From Ruminococcaceae bacterium UBA3903 (GTDB lineage: Bacteria > Bacillota > Clostridia > Oscillospirales > Acutalibacteraceae), in NCBI GenBank assembly GCA_002391625.1, contig DGFJ01000034.1:1-64000 (forward strand): a DNA stretch of 64,000 bases. The letters are read 5' to 3'. The translations under genes and the position numbers were made by a program. Shown here piece by piece: positions 55,338-64,000 of the stretch (its first letter is position 1; every line of letters begins with the position of its first letter). Below the pieces are notes generated by a model, which saw nothing but the letters and a program-made list of their open reading frames with translations, was not told the DNA's origin and made no database searches.

Positions 55338-56957
55338 TTAATCTGTTGATAATCCTGCTTCTTCCATATTAATCAAATGCTGATCATATGTGGTGGCATA
55401 GAATGCTTCCGCCGCCTCGTTTGTTGTCGCTGCCTTGTGACAGAAATAATAATAATCAGTAGAATCTGGATTAACAGCTGCGTCAATAGCCTTTAAACCT
55501 GGGTTACAGATAGCTCCTGGTGGCAGGCAGGTAATGTTATAGGTGTTGTAATTACTCTTGAAGGTTGCCCTAATTTCTTGAGGTATATCATCCTCAGAGG
55601 CATACGGATAATACAATGTGGCATCGGATTTCATCTTGTTAAGCTCGCCATCACCGTAAGCATTTACACCGTCATATGCATCTGTATCTAATCTGTTGTA
55701 GAAAATAGAAGATATAACATACATATCCTTCTCGTTGGCAGCCTCGGCCTGTACCAGCGAAGCCATGTTAATAATTTCATCCACGGTCATATCTTTCTTT
55801 TCGGCTAATTCTGCTACTGGCAGCTCGCCAGTATAGCCATCATATGTCTGCTTTTCCTCGTAGCATTTTTGTTGGAAGTTGTTTAAAAATCTGCGTACGG
55901 CATCGGAAGCATTTTCTCCAATGTAGAAATCGTAAGTATCTGGGAACAAATATCCCTCAAGCTTATACACACGTTTATCATTTGGCTTTATATCTTTAAC
56001 AAAGTCAAATTCATCATCAAATTCGTCAGAGTTACACGCATCCATAAATTGAGCCGCTGTACATACCTTTTTATCCTCTAATATTTGGGCACACTCACGC
56101 ACGCTCAACCCCTCTTTAAACTGTATCTGTACAGTTTCCTTTAGCTCACGACCGGACTGTAGGCTATTTAAAATAGCCTCATAGTCCATGTTAGAATCCA
56201 TATTGTGAATACCAGTCATATAGTCGCTGTCTGATTTTGTTACCTTTGCATATAGTTTAAAGAAATCTGGTTCTTTGATTAACTCATTGTCTATTAGGAT
56301 TTGTACAACATCATCCAGCGTAGCGTTTTCAGGCACCTGTATTGCTACTGAATGAACATCCTCACTTCGTGACTGTCCCAACAGGTCGCTAAACTCTGTC
56401 CAAATAAAATTGCCTAATACAATAGAGATTATTAATATCATCGTCAGCCAAATAGCACGGAACATACAGCCGTTCTTTTCAGCTTTTTGCTTTCTACGTC
56501 TTTTTTCTGATTTTTTATAGGATTTTAGGGCTTCACGCTCCTCTTTATCCATTCTTTGTTTTTGTTCCTCACCACTGTAGCTGTTTAAATCTCCTGTAAT
56601 CTCAGGTGTGGCATTTTTGGATTCCTCAGCATCACTATTTTCCAGTAAAAAGTTGCCCTCATCATAGTCACGGGCAGCCTTATTAAAAGCCTCTAGCTCT
56701 CGTTCTTCCTCTGTTTTGCGAGGTTTAGCTTTTGGCTTTTCCTGTACAGGTGTTTCTGTTGCTGTATTAGGGATAGTTGATGGAGTAGCCGATTTGTCTG
56801 GTACATCATCATTAAGCCAGCTATCATTAATATTCAGCTTAAAGCTTTGCACCTTCTTTTTTCTAGCATCCATAATATCGTTACCATTTGCAGAGCCAAT
56901 AAACTCTCTGCTAGTATCGTTATTATTGGACGTGTTGTTTTTGTAATCATCGTTCAT
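55338..56957 (-). CDS. mltG: endolytic transglycosylase MltG
   Basis: 539 residues. A long, charged, low-complexity cytoplasmic part (1-165) leads to one membrane helix (about 168-190) and the extracytoplasmic YceG domain with a LysM-like part (about 205-330) and KLEGYLFPDTYDFY, VDEIINMASLVQAEAANEKD (split) and IFYNRL (about 330-430), which includes the catalytic glutamate region. It cuts nascent glycan strands. The N-terminal tail is longer than usual. Confidence 0.92.
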   Translation of the reverse strand: MNDDYKNNTSNNNDTSREFIGSANGNDIMDARKKKVQSFKLNINDSWLNDDVPDKSATPSTIPNTATETPVQEKPKAKPRKTEEERELEAFNKAARDYDEGNFLLENSDAEESKNATPEITGDLNSYSGEEQKQRMDKEEREALKSYKKSEKRRRKQKAEKNGCMFRAIWLTMILIISIVLGNFIWTEFSDLLGQSRSEDVHSVAIQVPENATLDDVVQILIDNELIKEPDFFKLYAKVTKSDSDYMTGIHNMDSNMDYEAILNSLQSGRELKETVQIQFKEGLSVRECAQILEDKKVCTAAQFMDACNSDEFDDEFDFVKDIKPNDKRVYKLEGYLFPDTYDFYIGENASDAVRRFLNNFQQKCYEEKQTYDGYTGELPVAELAEKKDMTVDEIINMASLVQAEAANEKDMYVISSIFYNRLDTDAYDGVNAYGDGELNKMKSDATLYYPYASEDDIPQEIRATFKSNYNTYNITCLPPGAICNPGLKAIDAAVNPDSTDYYYFCHKAATTNEAAEAFYATTYDQHLINMEEAGLSTD

Positions 56958-57012
56958 ATAATAAGTTCTTCCTTTCTTTCAGGTAGTAACCATTAAAGGC
57001 TTATAATATATG

Positions 57013-57618
57013 TTAATCCCCGTTGGAATTATCAACGTTTATTTGGCTTATATACTTTTCAGTAATAAGCATATTCACAGGCTTATCAAAAAAACCATGT
57101 GGAAGTATGTCGCTAACGGAGTTAACATAACACAACCCCGCTGTAAAGCCTTTAAACTGTGACAAAAACCTATCATAATAGCCCTTGCCATAGCCTAATC
57201 TGTAACCCTCCTTGTCAAAGGAAAGCCCTGGCACAATACACAATCCATGTGAAAAGTCAGTAGCCCTTAGACAACAATCCGGTTTTGGTTCTAACACCCC
57301 AAAGGACGCTACTTCTAAATCAGCCAAAGAATGTATAATATAAAACTCCATTTTTCTGGTACCCGTCACACAGCGTGGTACAGCCACCAGCTTACCATCC
57401 CATAAGGCTTTTTTAATTATGTTTATAGTATCTACTTCTATATCCTTGGATACATAAGAGAATAATATACTACAGTTAATATATTGTGGTAACGTAAAAA
57501 GCTTTTCTGCTATAGTGGTGTCGCACCCTTGCTTTTTGTCCTTTACCATATTACCACGCAATTTCTTATATTTATTGCGAAGCCCAGTTTTAACAGCCCT
57601 AATGTCCTTTATGGGCAT
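57013..57618 (-). CDS. 5-formyltetrahydrofolate cyclo-ligase
   Basis: 201 residues. ATP-dependent ring closure of 5-formyl-THF to 5,10-methenyl-THF. Family motifs: KTGLRNKYKKLR near the N-terminus and CIVPGLSFDKEGYRLGYGKGYYDRFL (split, about 123-148). Overlaps the end of the DJ-1 gene by 10 bases, so the two are coupled. AAGGAG before ATG. Confidence 0.93.
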   Translation of the reverse strand: MPIKDIRAVKTGLRNKYKKLRGNMVKDKKQGCDTTIAEKLFTLPQYINCSILFSYVSKDIEVDTINIIKKALWDGKLVAVPRCVTGTRKMEFYIIHSLADLEVASFGVLEPKPDCCLRATDFSHGLCIVPGLSFDKEGYRLGYGKGYYDRFLSQFKGFTAGLCYVNSVSDILPHGFFDKPVNMLITEKYISQINVDNSNGD

Positions 57619-58148
57619 TGTATTGACTCCTTAATTTTCATAGCAATATCATTATTTCTTAGATTTTTAACAAGCTCCAGTGCAAACTCCACAGCCACAC
57701 CAGCACCTTTACCTGTAACAATTTTATTATCTGTAACAGTTGACATATTCAGAACATTAGCACCTGCCAGCTGTTCCTCGAACCCTGGAAAGCACACAGC
57801 GTTTTTGCCTTGCAATATATTCATATGTCCCAAAATAGATGGCGCTGCACATATAGCACCTATATATAAATCATTGTCAACACAATAGTTAATACACGCC
57901 TTAACAATAGGAGATTTTTCTAAATTTAGAGTTCCTGGCATACCGCCTGGCAACACAATGCCACTGATGTTTGCTGTAATGACATCCTTATCCTGCATAT
58001 CAGCTACTACAGTAATACCATGTGCTCCATTTATAGAGCTAGAACCAATACCTACAGTTTTAACGTCTAACTCTGCTCTACGCAATATATCTACTGTAGC
58101 TAAGGCTTCTATTTCTTCAAAACCATGTGCAAGGAAAACATAAATCAT
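57609..58148 (-). CDS. DJ-1/PfpI-family protein
   Basis: 179 residues. Nucleophile elbow IGAICAAPSIL with the reactive Cys (about residue 103) and the acidic partner in HGFEEIEA (about 9-16), as in YajL/ThiJ-like proteins. Possible protein or metabolite repair role; the reaction is debated. The frame opens at a TTG (58160) against GGGAG; ATG 58148 matches the family start MIYVFLAHG and is preferred, although its spacing is long. Confidence 0.85.
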   Translation of the reverse strand: MIYVFLAHGFEEIEALATVDILRRAELDVKTVGIGSSSINGAHGITVVADMQDKDVITANISGIVLPGGMPGTLNLEKSPIVKACINYCVDNDLYIGAICAAPSILGHMNILQGKNAVCFPGFEEQLAGANVLNMSTVTDNKIVTGKGAGVAVEFALELVKNLRNNDIAMKIKESIQCP

Positions 58149-58171
58149 TTTAAAAGACAACTCCCTTATTC

Positions 58172-59032
58172 TTAATCAAACGTCATACCTAAATATGGAT
58201 AAATATCTGTGGATATATCTACATTATTGGTTTTCAGCCAACGTATCATACCAAATCTGTCAGCTTTATTTTCAGACAGCCAAGGTGGCAACCGCAAATG
58301 ATATTTTAATGCTGTAACATTGTTTTTCAATGTTGCCAACATAGTGATGTAATCCTGCTCCAAGCACATAAACTCAGTAACAAATACCGTATCCTTACTT
58401 TCTCGGAAATATATTATATATCCCTTTTCACAACATAAAATACCGCCTCGGGATGCCGTGGCCTGCTCTATGGCAAAATCAATAATATTTTTACCCCAAT
58501 TAATACTCCCTATATTATTTCTACATATATTAAACCTTAATTGTTCAATATTGTCAAATGCTGTTTTAGTGACTGTTATTTTATCCAATCCACCGGTTTG
58601 TATCTCATCATATTTCAATGTAAAGCTTTTTGCCCTGCAAGCAGGTGTATAGCCCTGCTTTTCATAAAAATCATACAAGCTGTCATCAGCAGGTAGCAGC
58701 ACAGAAAAAGCATCCCCCTTATTCACTGCACATTTCAACGCATACTCAATCAAATTATTCATTATACGCTGACCACGGCACTGTGGTAGGGTAGCAGCAC
58801 CATATAGGTAATGACCCTTAGCTGTACCTCTTTGGACATTTATCGTACATGGCACTAAAAACACATTGGCTAAAATCTTATTGTCATCTACTGCACAATA
58901 ACACATATCTACGGAAAGGTAGCTATTAAAAACTGGTATCACTTCCTCTACCTCTTCATTAAAACAAACTGCACATATATCTATAAGCTGTGGTAAATAC
59001 TCTGATTCCGCTTTTTTGTATTGTATCACCAC
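58172..59032 (-). CDS. GNAT acetyltransferase with a C-terminal second domain
   Basis: 286 residues. GNAT domain (about 1-150) with the acetyl-CoA segment LPQCRGQRIMNNLIEYAL (about 83-100) and YDFYEKQGYTPA; the remainder (about 150-286) forms a second domain, like Eis-type proteins. The substrate is unknown. The start is one of two adjacent GTG codons behind AAGGAAG. It lies 11 bases before the DJ-1 gene, in the same operon. Confidence 0.8.
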   Translation of the reverse strand: MVIQYKKAESEYLPQLIDICAVCFNEEVEEVIPVFNSYLSVDMCYCAVDDNKILANVFLVPCTINVQRGTAKGHYLYGAATLPQCRGQRIMNNLIEYALKCAVNKGDAFSVLLPADDSLYDFYEKQGYTPACRAKSFTLKYDEIQTGGLDKITVTKTAFDNIEQLRFNICRNNIGSINWGKNIIDFAIEQATASRGGILCCEKGYIIYFRESKDTVFVTEFMCLEQDYITMLATLKNNVTALKYHLRLPPWLSENKADRFGMIRWLKTNNVDISTDIYPYLGMTFD

Positions 59033-59199
59033 TACACTTCCTTTACTGCTAAGAAATGATTTTTATACTAATCTTAATTAAGATAGAATTTGTGAGAATT
59101 TTTTTATCATTAAGAGCATAGAACAACAGAAGTCCATAACCTACCGTCTACGATAACGTCCTGCAGTGAAAAAAAGCAAGCTCATAATAAACAATAGTG

Positions 59200-60090
59200 C
59201 TACTTTAAGGTAAACGAATACTTTTCTAACAAAATAGCTGGATGATAGGATAGCTTTGCTTTTCTCAAGCCCTCAATACCCAAATCCTCTTCTCTGTTAA
59301 TATATTTATATGAAAGAAGCTTAGATGAAAACCCATTATTAATAGCTGCGTACAACAATCCGTCGTAGCCGTCAACTGCTTTTTCAAAGTGTACCACAAA
59401 GCAATCAGGGGTTATCTCCTCACCTACTGCCATAGCTACTGGTTTATCATCTATCCTTATTAGCCCACCTTTGAACCTTAACTGCTCAAAATGTTTAAAG
59501 GTTGACCTTATTGCACAGCTCTCGCTGGATAATCCCTGAGTACCATGTATCCCGTGAGCCTGACACCATATTTTAGCCACTTCCAAGGCATCGCTAACAT
59601 TTGTACTATTTATCGGCTCATACGACCAATTATACTTCTGTGTAAATTTGTTAATATGATTTTTCTTACTGTGAAATTTTCTGCCCTTTAAATACGCCAA
59701 ATCCTCTGCTAAATATATATATTCGGCACTGTCCCTAATATTGTCAATCTCAAAATGATGAGGATATAGCTGTTTAATAAAATTGGCCTGTTCCTCTCCG
59801 GAACAAAATATGGTTGTTTTGCGATTAAACTTTTTTCCATACGCCAATATATAATGCAGTGCCTTTTCCGTATCACCGTTGCCAACAGGAAAATCAAAAT
59901 ACAGGTAATCCTTGTTATACGTATATGATGATAACAGCATATCGTTATAATGGCATATTTGTGTACCGTATGCTTTTCTCCACACGTAATTTGTGCCAAA
60001 GGGTGCAGAGCAATTTATCACATTTGTATTTTTTACTATATCCTCAACCCAGTCGATATCACTAAGCTGTGGTATATGAAATGAATCCAT
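59200..60090 (-). CDS. DUF2156 phosphatidylglycerol-lysyltransferase-like domain protein
   Basis: 296 residues, soluble. Tandem GNAT-like fold of the DUF2156 group: FGTNYVWRKAYG (about 31-42), YLKGRKFHSKKNHINKFTQKY (split, about 133-153), VVHFEKAVDGYDGLLYAAINNGF and YINREEDLGIEGLRKAKLSYHP at the end. MprF carries the same domain fused to a membrane flippase; this stand-alone form has no membrane part, and its substrate is not known. AGGAG precedes ATG. It is 11 bases after tmk in the operon. Confidence 0.85.
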   Translation of the reverse strand: MDSFHIPQLSDIDWVEDIVKNTNVINCSAPFGTNYVWRKAYGTQICHYNDMLLSSYTYNKDYLYFDFPVGNGDTEKALHYILAYGKKFNRKTTIFCSGEEQANFIKQLYPHHFEIDNIRDSAEYIYLAEDLAYLKGRKFHSKKNHINKFTQKYNWSYEPINSTNVSDALEVAKIWCQAHGIHGTQGLSSESCAIRSTFKHFEQLRFKGGLIRIDDKPVAMAVGEEITPDCFVVHFEKAVDGYDGLLYAAINNGFSSKLLSYKYINREEDLGIEGLRKAKLSYHPAILLEKYSFTLK

Positions 60091-60101
60091 TAAAATGCTC
60101 C

Positions 60102-60767
60102 TTATATATCAGATAGATATTCCATAATTTCATTGTTGATACTATCTATATTTCTAGGTTTATTATTTTCTGCACATAATATAATATGCCAATTTAATTT
60201 TTGTGCTGAATACAAGGCCGATTGTCTACACTGCTGCAAATAAGCTACGTTGCTTTCATGTAAATCCTTTTTGCCTTCATCACCGTTATATCTTTGTGAC
60301 ATTAGGTGTTGTGATATAGACGGTGGCATATCAAGAAAAATAACCCTATCAGGCCTTGGAAGCTGTAGCAAATTATATTCATAATCCTCTATCCACTCTA
60401 AAAAGCTATCCCATTGTGTTTGTGGCAGCTTTGCCAGCTGATAAATAGCATTAGATGTGGCATAGCGGTCTGCTAAAATAAGCTTTCCAGCAGCGTAATC
60501 CCGTTGCCAAAATTGTTTATAGCTGGCATAACGGTCAACTGCATAAAATGAAGCTGCCGCATATGGGTTAACATCACCGGGTGTGTGTCCTAAGCTACCA
60601 TCTAAATACATTTTCACCAGTGCTGACGATGGGTTGTCATAGTCAGGAAAAGAAACGGACTTAACGTCAAGTCTGTTTTCGGTTAAATGCCGTAAAACAC
60701 CAGCTGTTTGTGTAGCTTTGCCACTGCCGTCCAACCCCTCTATAACTATTAGCTTACCCTTATTCAT
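60102..60767 (-). CDS. tmk: thymidylate kinase
   Basis: 221 residues. dTMP to dTDP. P-loop EGLDGSGKATQ (about 9-19), in which the usual T/S-T is A-T; DR in LILADRYATSN (about 97) and the lid region SQRYNGDEGKKDLHE. Overlaps the thyX stop, so the two are coupled: ThyX makes dTMP and this kinase uses it. AAAGGAG precedes the ATG inside thyX. Confidence 0.93.
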   Translation of the reverse strand: MNKGKLIVIEGLDGSGKATQTAGVLRHLTENRLDVKSVSFPDYDNPSSALVKMYLDGSLGHTPGDVNPYAAASFYAVDRYASYKQFWQRDYAAGKLILADRYATSNAIYQLAKLPQTQWDSFLEWIEDYEYNLLQLPRPDRVIFLDMPPSISQHLMSQRYNGDEGKKDLHESNVAYLQQCRQSALYSAQKLNWHIILCAENNKPRNIDSINNEIMEYLSDI

Positions 60768-61543
60768 CAGATAATCTCCTTTAAGTCCTTAAAAAAAGCT
60801 CTAACCTCTTTTGTTCTGCCACATGACATTTTACCTTCAGAGCAACCGCCACGCACACAAGCAGGACCTGCTTTTTTAAACAATGCGGGTGCTGTCTGCA
60901 CACACAGCTTAAGCATTTGGTCAGCTACATCTCTTATTTCCCACTGTGCACGATTACAGCAACGAAGAGAAAAGAAATTCATCAGACTTCTGGCATTCAT
61001 TGTGCATATCATTTTTGTACAGCAAGCATTTGGCAACACAAATCTAGCATCCTCAATAGCCTGTTTTTCAGCTTTTCTGCTGGCTTGGCTCTCAGCTACT
61101 CCATCAAGCAAGTATCTATTATAGTATTTTTCTTTTAATATATCCGTCAGCTTATCATAGGTTTTCTGGTCCTCCTCCATAGCACGGAGAAATTCTGCTT
61201 TAGCCGCTGGAATTTTTTCAATCTCTGGTGGTAACACAAACTCAAACTGTGCTTCTGGCACATAACGCTGGCTTTGCACGCTAAATGACGCCATCCTGTG
61301 TCGAGTAACCTGTGCTAAAAACGAACGTGATACACCCTCTATGCCAAATGTAAACGAAGCGTGTTCAATAGGGCTTTCATGTCCTATTTCCGATAGCATA
61401 TTTACAAATGATTCTGACTTTTCTTTGTCTAACCCGTCCATTATTGTGTCAATGCTGGAGGGGGAATAACATAGCTTTGCCGCTGAAGCAATAGTTTGCT
61501 CGGGCATTGGCGTATGTGTTATCAGCGTTACTTTAGCTCCCAT
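60767..61543 (-). CDS. thyX: flavin-dependent thymidylate synthase
   Basis: 258 residues. FAD/NADPH-dependent conversion of dUMP to dTMP, an alternative to ThyA. The ThyX signature RHRxxSxxxxSxR is present as RHRMASFSVQSQR (about 81-93). The C-terminus adds a Cys-rich tail (CVQTAPALFKKAGPACVRGGC). GTG 61552 is in frame, but AAAGGG is spaced for ATG 61543. Confidence 0.95.
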   Translation of the reverse strand: MGAKVTLITHTPMPEQTIASAAKLCYSPSSIDTIMDGLDKEKSESFVNMLSEIGHESPIEHASFTFGIEGVSRSFLAQVTRHRMASFSVQSQRYVPEAQFEFVLPPEIEKIPAAKAEFLRAMEEDQKTYDKLTDILKEKYYNRYLLDGVAESQASRKAEKQAIEDARFVLPNACCTKMICTMNARSLMNFFSLRCCNRAQWEIRDVADQMLKLCVQTAPALFKKAGPACVRGGCSEGKMSCGRTKEVRAFFKDLKEII

Positions 61544-61719
61544 TGTTTTCACCCTTTATCCATATCAATATTTAATTCAAAGCTGTAATGTATCAATAGA
61601 CAAGCTACAAGCATATCCTGCCCATCATATTATAATAGCTTAGCATAAACCAATTATCAATTACATAAGTTTATTTATTATATCAAAATTTTTCCCATTC
61701 TACAATATTTCACGCAAAA

Positions 61720-61752
61720 AAAATGGCGTATTCTTCGTAAATACGTCATTTT
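61720..61752 (-). terminator. terminator of the pyridoxal-kinase-like gene
   Basis: 13-position stem aaaatgacgtatt / aatacgccatttt with one mismatch, followed on the minus strand by seven to nine T. The rest of the interval 61544-61911 shows no gene. Confidence 0.9.
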
Positions 61753-61911
61753 AAGTGATTTTGTCTTTAATTTCTCTTACCAAAACAATAAATGGTATAA
61801 TTTTTACACTGTAATTAAGCTTATATATATTTAAGCTATATAACAAACATAATATTGTCGCCCACGTTATACCAGCATCTGCAGAACAAAGTCATTTTTA
61901 ACTGCCCCTGT

Positions 61912-62733
61912 CTATATTTCCATAACCTTTAAATATTTGTCAACGGCTATTCCCTTTAGCTTATCCTCTATATCAAAATTAAGTTTAATGAGCTTTTCCA
62001 CATTTTTCATTGCAGTAACCACACTATATGATAAATCATTGCCCTGCAAAACGCTGCCTATCATTATCGCCGAAAAAATATCACCTGTTCCTGAAAATTT
62101 CACTGGCACTGTTTTAAATGGGAATTTGAAATATTTTTCAGATAAATGGTCGTATCCACAAACCACACTTTGACCCTCTATATCAGCACTGGTTATTACA
62201 ACTGATTTGGCCTTCAGCTGCCGCAGAGAATCAATAACGTCAGTACACTGTTTCTGGCTCCAGCTTACCTGACCTATATATTTATTGGACAAAAAGCACG
62301 CCTCTGTCATATTTGGAACAATATAATCAGCTAAGGCACACAGCTTTCTCATCTGCTTTACCGTTGCCTCTGTAATACCATTGTACAGCTTTTGTTCGTC
62401 CCCCATAATAGGGTCAACCATAACAATAATATCCTTCCTGGCTTGATCCAATATATAATCACTAATAAGCTTTACCTGCTCATCAGACACCACTAAGCCT
62501 GTACAAATACAGTCAAAGGAAAAACCCAGCTCCTCCCAAACCTTAAGGGTGTTTTTCATATAATCGGTAGTATCCAATATACTAAATTTTCCGTAATCAA
62601 AGGTATTAGAAACAATAGCCGTTGGTAAATTATAGGTATTAAAGCCCTGCTTTGCCAATACCGGCATCATAGCAGTCAGCGACTCTGTACCGTATCCCGT
62701 TAAATCATTAATAAGTAATATGTTTTTGCCCAT
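61912..62733 (-). CDS. pdxY: pyridoxal / pyridoxamine kinase-like protein
   Basis: 273 residues of the ribokinase-like PdxK/PdxY family. Features: LTGYGTESLTAMMPVL at the N-terminus, MVDPIMGDEQKLYNG (about 133), PNMTEACFLS, and the anion-hole/catalytic segment FSGTGDIFSAIMIG (about 213-226). ATP-dependent phosphorylation of B6 vitamers is the expected reaction; the exact substrate is inferred. ATG 62733 follows AAGGGG; codons upstream to 62766 do not fit. Confidence 0.88.
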   Translation of the reverse strand: MGKNILLINDLTGYGTESLTAMMPVLAKQGFNTYNLPTAIVSNTFDYGKFSILDTTDYMKNTLKVWEELGFSFDCICTGLVVSDEQVKLISDYILDQARKDIIVMVDPIMGDEQKLYNGITEATVKQMRKLCALADYIVPNMTEACFLSNKYIGQVSWSQKQCTDVIDSLRQLKAKSVVITSADIEGQSVVCGYDHLSEKYFKFPFKTVPVKFSGTGDIFSAIMIGSVLQGNDLSYSVVTAMKNVEKLIKLNFDIEDKLKGIAVDKYLKVMEI

Positions 62734-62845
62734 TGAATATGCCCCTTGTCTGCAAATATTCTTCATGATAAATGTATCAAGCTAGTTAAAAATTAAACCG
62801 TGTGCTACACATCACCATGGTGGTAATCATATTACCAATGTCAGC

Positions 62846-63784
62846 CTACAGCATTCCCTTACGTTTCAACACCCACCCACATAAGCCTGTTACAATTAGA
62901 GAAATAAAAATTGGCATCCATACATTTTGTGCTAACGGAAGCCCTCCGGCTGCTTCACCTAGGTTCATACCATAAAAGCTAAATATCATGGTTGGTATTG
63001 CCATTAAGATTGTAAGTGAGGTTAAAATTTTCATAACAACGTTTAGGTTATTAGAAATAATGGATGCACAGGACTCTAATGTATTTCCAAGAATGCTGGC
63101 ATATATACCAGACATTTCAATAGCCTGTTTAATCTCTATCATAACATCCTCAAGCAGCTCCTTATCATCATCATACAGTCTGATGTATCTGTTTGTGGAT
63201 ATTTTTTGCAGGGTTAGCTCATTAGATTTCAAGGAGGTTTGAAAATAAACCAATGATTTCTGTAAATCCAGCATACCCACCAGCTCTTTATTTCGCATAG
63301 ATTTTCTCAAATTTTTCTCAAGGGTCGTAGATGTTTTATCAATCTGCTTTAGGTCACTTAGGTAACGGGCTGCCACACTTAGCAATATTTGAAAGACAAA
63401 GCGTGTGCGATGATCCGTTTTTACTCCCTTTACATTACCCGATGCAAAGCGTGTTATTATATCATTATCCTTTGTTGTAATAGTAATAATATATTTTGTT
63501 GTGATTATTATACTAACTGGCATGGTATAGTACAAGACACCATTTGGTGTATCCTCGTTTGCCGGCATATCAATGATAATAAGGTTCATATCGTCCTCAT
63601 TATCAATATGTGATGTTTCCTCCTCATCCAATGCGGATTTTAAGAAAACAGGCGGCACATCAAACTCCGTTGACAGGGTTCTAAGATCCTCTACGGATGG
63701 TGCTATTACATTTATCCAACAGCCCTTTTCAGCAGCAAAAACCTCAGTAACCTTATCATTTACTGTGTTAAAATATTGTATCAT
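62846..63784 (-). CDS. corA: CorA-family divalent metal transporter
   Basis: 312 residues. Soluble N-terminal domain (about 1-240), long stalk helix, and two C-terminal membrane helices (about 250-272 and 288-306). The first ends in the CorA filter FSFYGMNLGE, with the GMN motif. It is a magnesium (possibly cobalt or nickel) channel. AAAGGAG precedes ATG 63784. Its leader can form alternative hairpins. Confidence 0.93.
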   Translation of the reverse strand: MIQYFNTVNDKVTEVFAAEKGCWINVIAPSVEDLRTLSTEFDVPPVFLKSALDEEETSHIDNEDDMNLIIIDMPANEDTPNGVLYYTMPVSIIITTKYIITITTKDNDIITRFASGNVKGVKTDHRTRFVFQILLSVAARYLSDLKQIDKTSTTLEKNLRKSMRNKELVGMLDLQKSLVYFQTSLKSNELTLQKISTNRYIRLYDDDKELLEDVMIEIKQAIEMSGIYASILGNTLESCASIISNNLNVVMKILTSLTILMAIPTMIFSFYGMNLGEAAGGLPLAQNVWMPIFISLIVTGLCGWVLKRKGML

Positions 63785-63898
63785 TGCGTATTCTCCTTTA
63801 TTTAGGGACTACGCAAAAAAAGCGGCATAGTCCCTTGGTACTTTTCACGTTATCACCCACGTTATCAGGTTCGGGACTCATTTGCTCACTTCCTTTTT
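63785..63898 (-). promoter_or_regulatory. corA leader, candidate structured regulatory RNA
   Basis: A minus-strand TATAAT (63910-63905) starts a leader of about 114 nt. AGUCCC (63878-63873) can pair with GGGACU (63834-63829); the same GGGACUAUGC can instead pair with GCGUAGUCCC (63814-63805), a 10-bp hairpin with a loop of about 10 that ends close to the AAAGGAG of corA. The two folds exclude each other. Between them lies a direct repeat, TGATAACGTG, twice with 2 bases between (63867-63858 and 63855-63846). No riboswitch class was recognised. Confidence 0.45.
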
Positions 63899-64000
63899 TA
63901 TGATATTATATTAATTCACAACAAAACAGCCGACATCATCATTTCAGATTTTGTTTGCTAATACTAACCCCTAATAAAAAGACAGAAAGAGTGGTTACAC

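Noticed and set aside
63785..63898. corA leader as a TPP riboswitch, because of GAACCTGAT
   Set aside because: The other TPP hallmarks (CUGAGA and the GCGUAGGGA end) are missing and the spacing does not fit.
1..64000. CRISPR array, insertion sequence or prophage
   Set aside because: No regularly spaced repeats, transposase, integrase or phage structural gene cluster was found.

Overview
The window is a piece of a low-GC, Gram-positive, endospore-forming bacterium of the class Clostridia. The evidence is the spoIIAA-spoIIAB-sigF operon, spmA-spmB, a SpoVAF/GerA-type germination protein, a GerW (YtfJ)-type protein, a sporulation-type D,D-carboxypeptidase, two T-box leaders, and strong AGGAGG-type ribosome binding sites throughout. 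The gene content resembles Oscillospiraceae/Ruminococcaceae-like gut clostridia, but I cannot assign a species. Most genes lie on the minus strand in short operons that end in clear intrinsic terminators.

Layout. 0-7 kb: a lipoprotein, an orphan proB, the sigma-F operon, folC-rsmI-tRNA methyltransferase, and a small unknown gene. 7-16 kb: an AP endonuclease and a complete Kdp potassium system (kdpF-kdpA-kdpB-kdpC, then kdpD-kdpE) whose first gene is a 29-residue KdpF too small for routine calling. 16-22 kb: a lipoprotein alkylsulfatase-like hydrolase, a YdcF/DUF218 membrane protein, and a haem-membrane (DUF4405-like) protein carrying two copies of a four-cysteine motif. 22-29 kb: AbrB-like regulator, spmAB, SpoVAF-like protein, a T-box-controlled stand-alone trpB, then a patchy region with a gene fragment and a methyltransferase, tmRNA and smpB. 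30-36 kb: recR-ybaB-dnaX-SRP RNA, and a three-gene carboxyltransferase / biotin carrier / oxaloacetate-pyruvate carboxylase module. 36-46 kb: rluB-type pseudouridine synthase, dacF, gerW, DUF2953, scpB-scpA, a site-2 protease, rpmB, a flavodoxin-like protein and T-box-controlled alaS.

46-54 kb is the most unusual part: two related cassettes in tandem, each ordered secreted protein - ABC ATPase - large FtsX-like permease. Cassette A (46.2-49.9 kb) is intact. Cassette B (50.2-53.6 kb) is decaying: its permease has an in-frame amber codon at position 43, and only the last ~37 codons of its secreted-protein gene remain. Both cassettes keep a GC-rich hairpin between the first and second gene, and their permease 3' ends share 50 identical bases. 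I found no family name for the secreted protein; this is the best candidate for an undescribed system here.

54-64 kb: U32 peptidase, mltG, 5-formyl-THF cyclo-ligase, a DJ-1 protein, an acetyltransferase, a DUF2156 protein, tmk-thyX, a pyridoxal-kinase-like gene, and corA. The corA leader can fold into two mutually exclusive hairpins and looks like an unassigned regulatory RNA. No CRISPR array, rRNA, intact tRNA, insertion sequence or prophage was seen.
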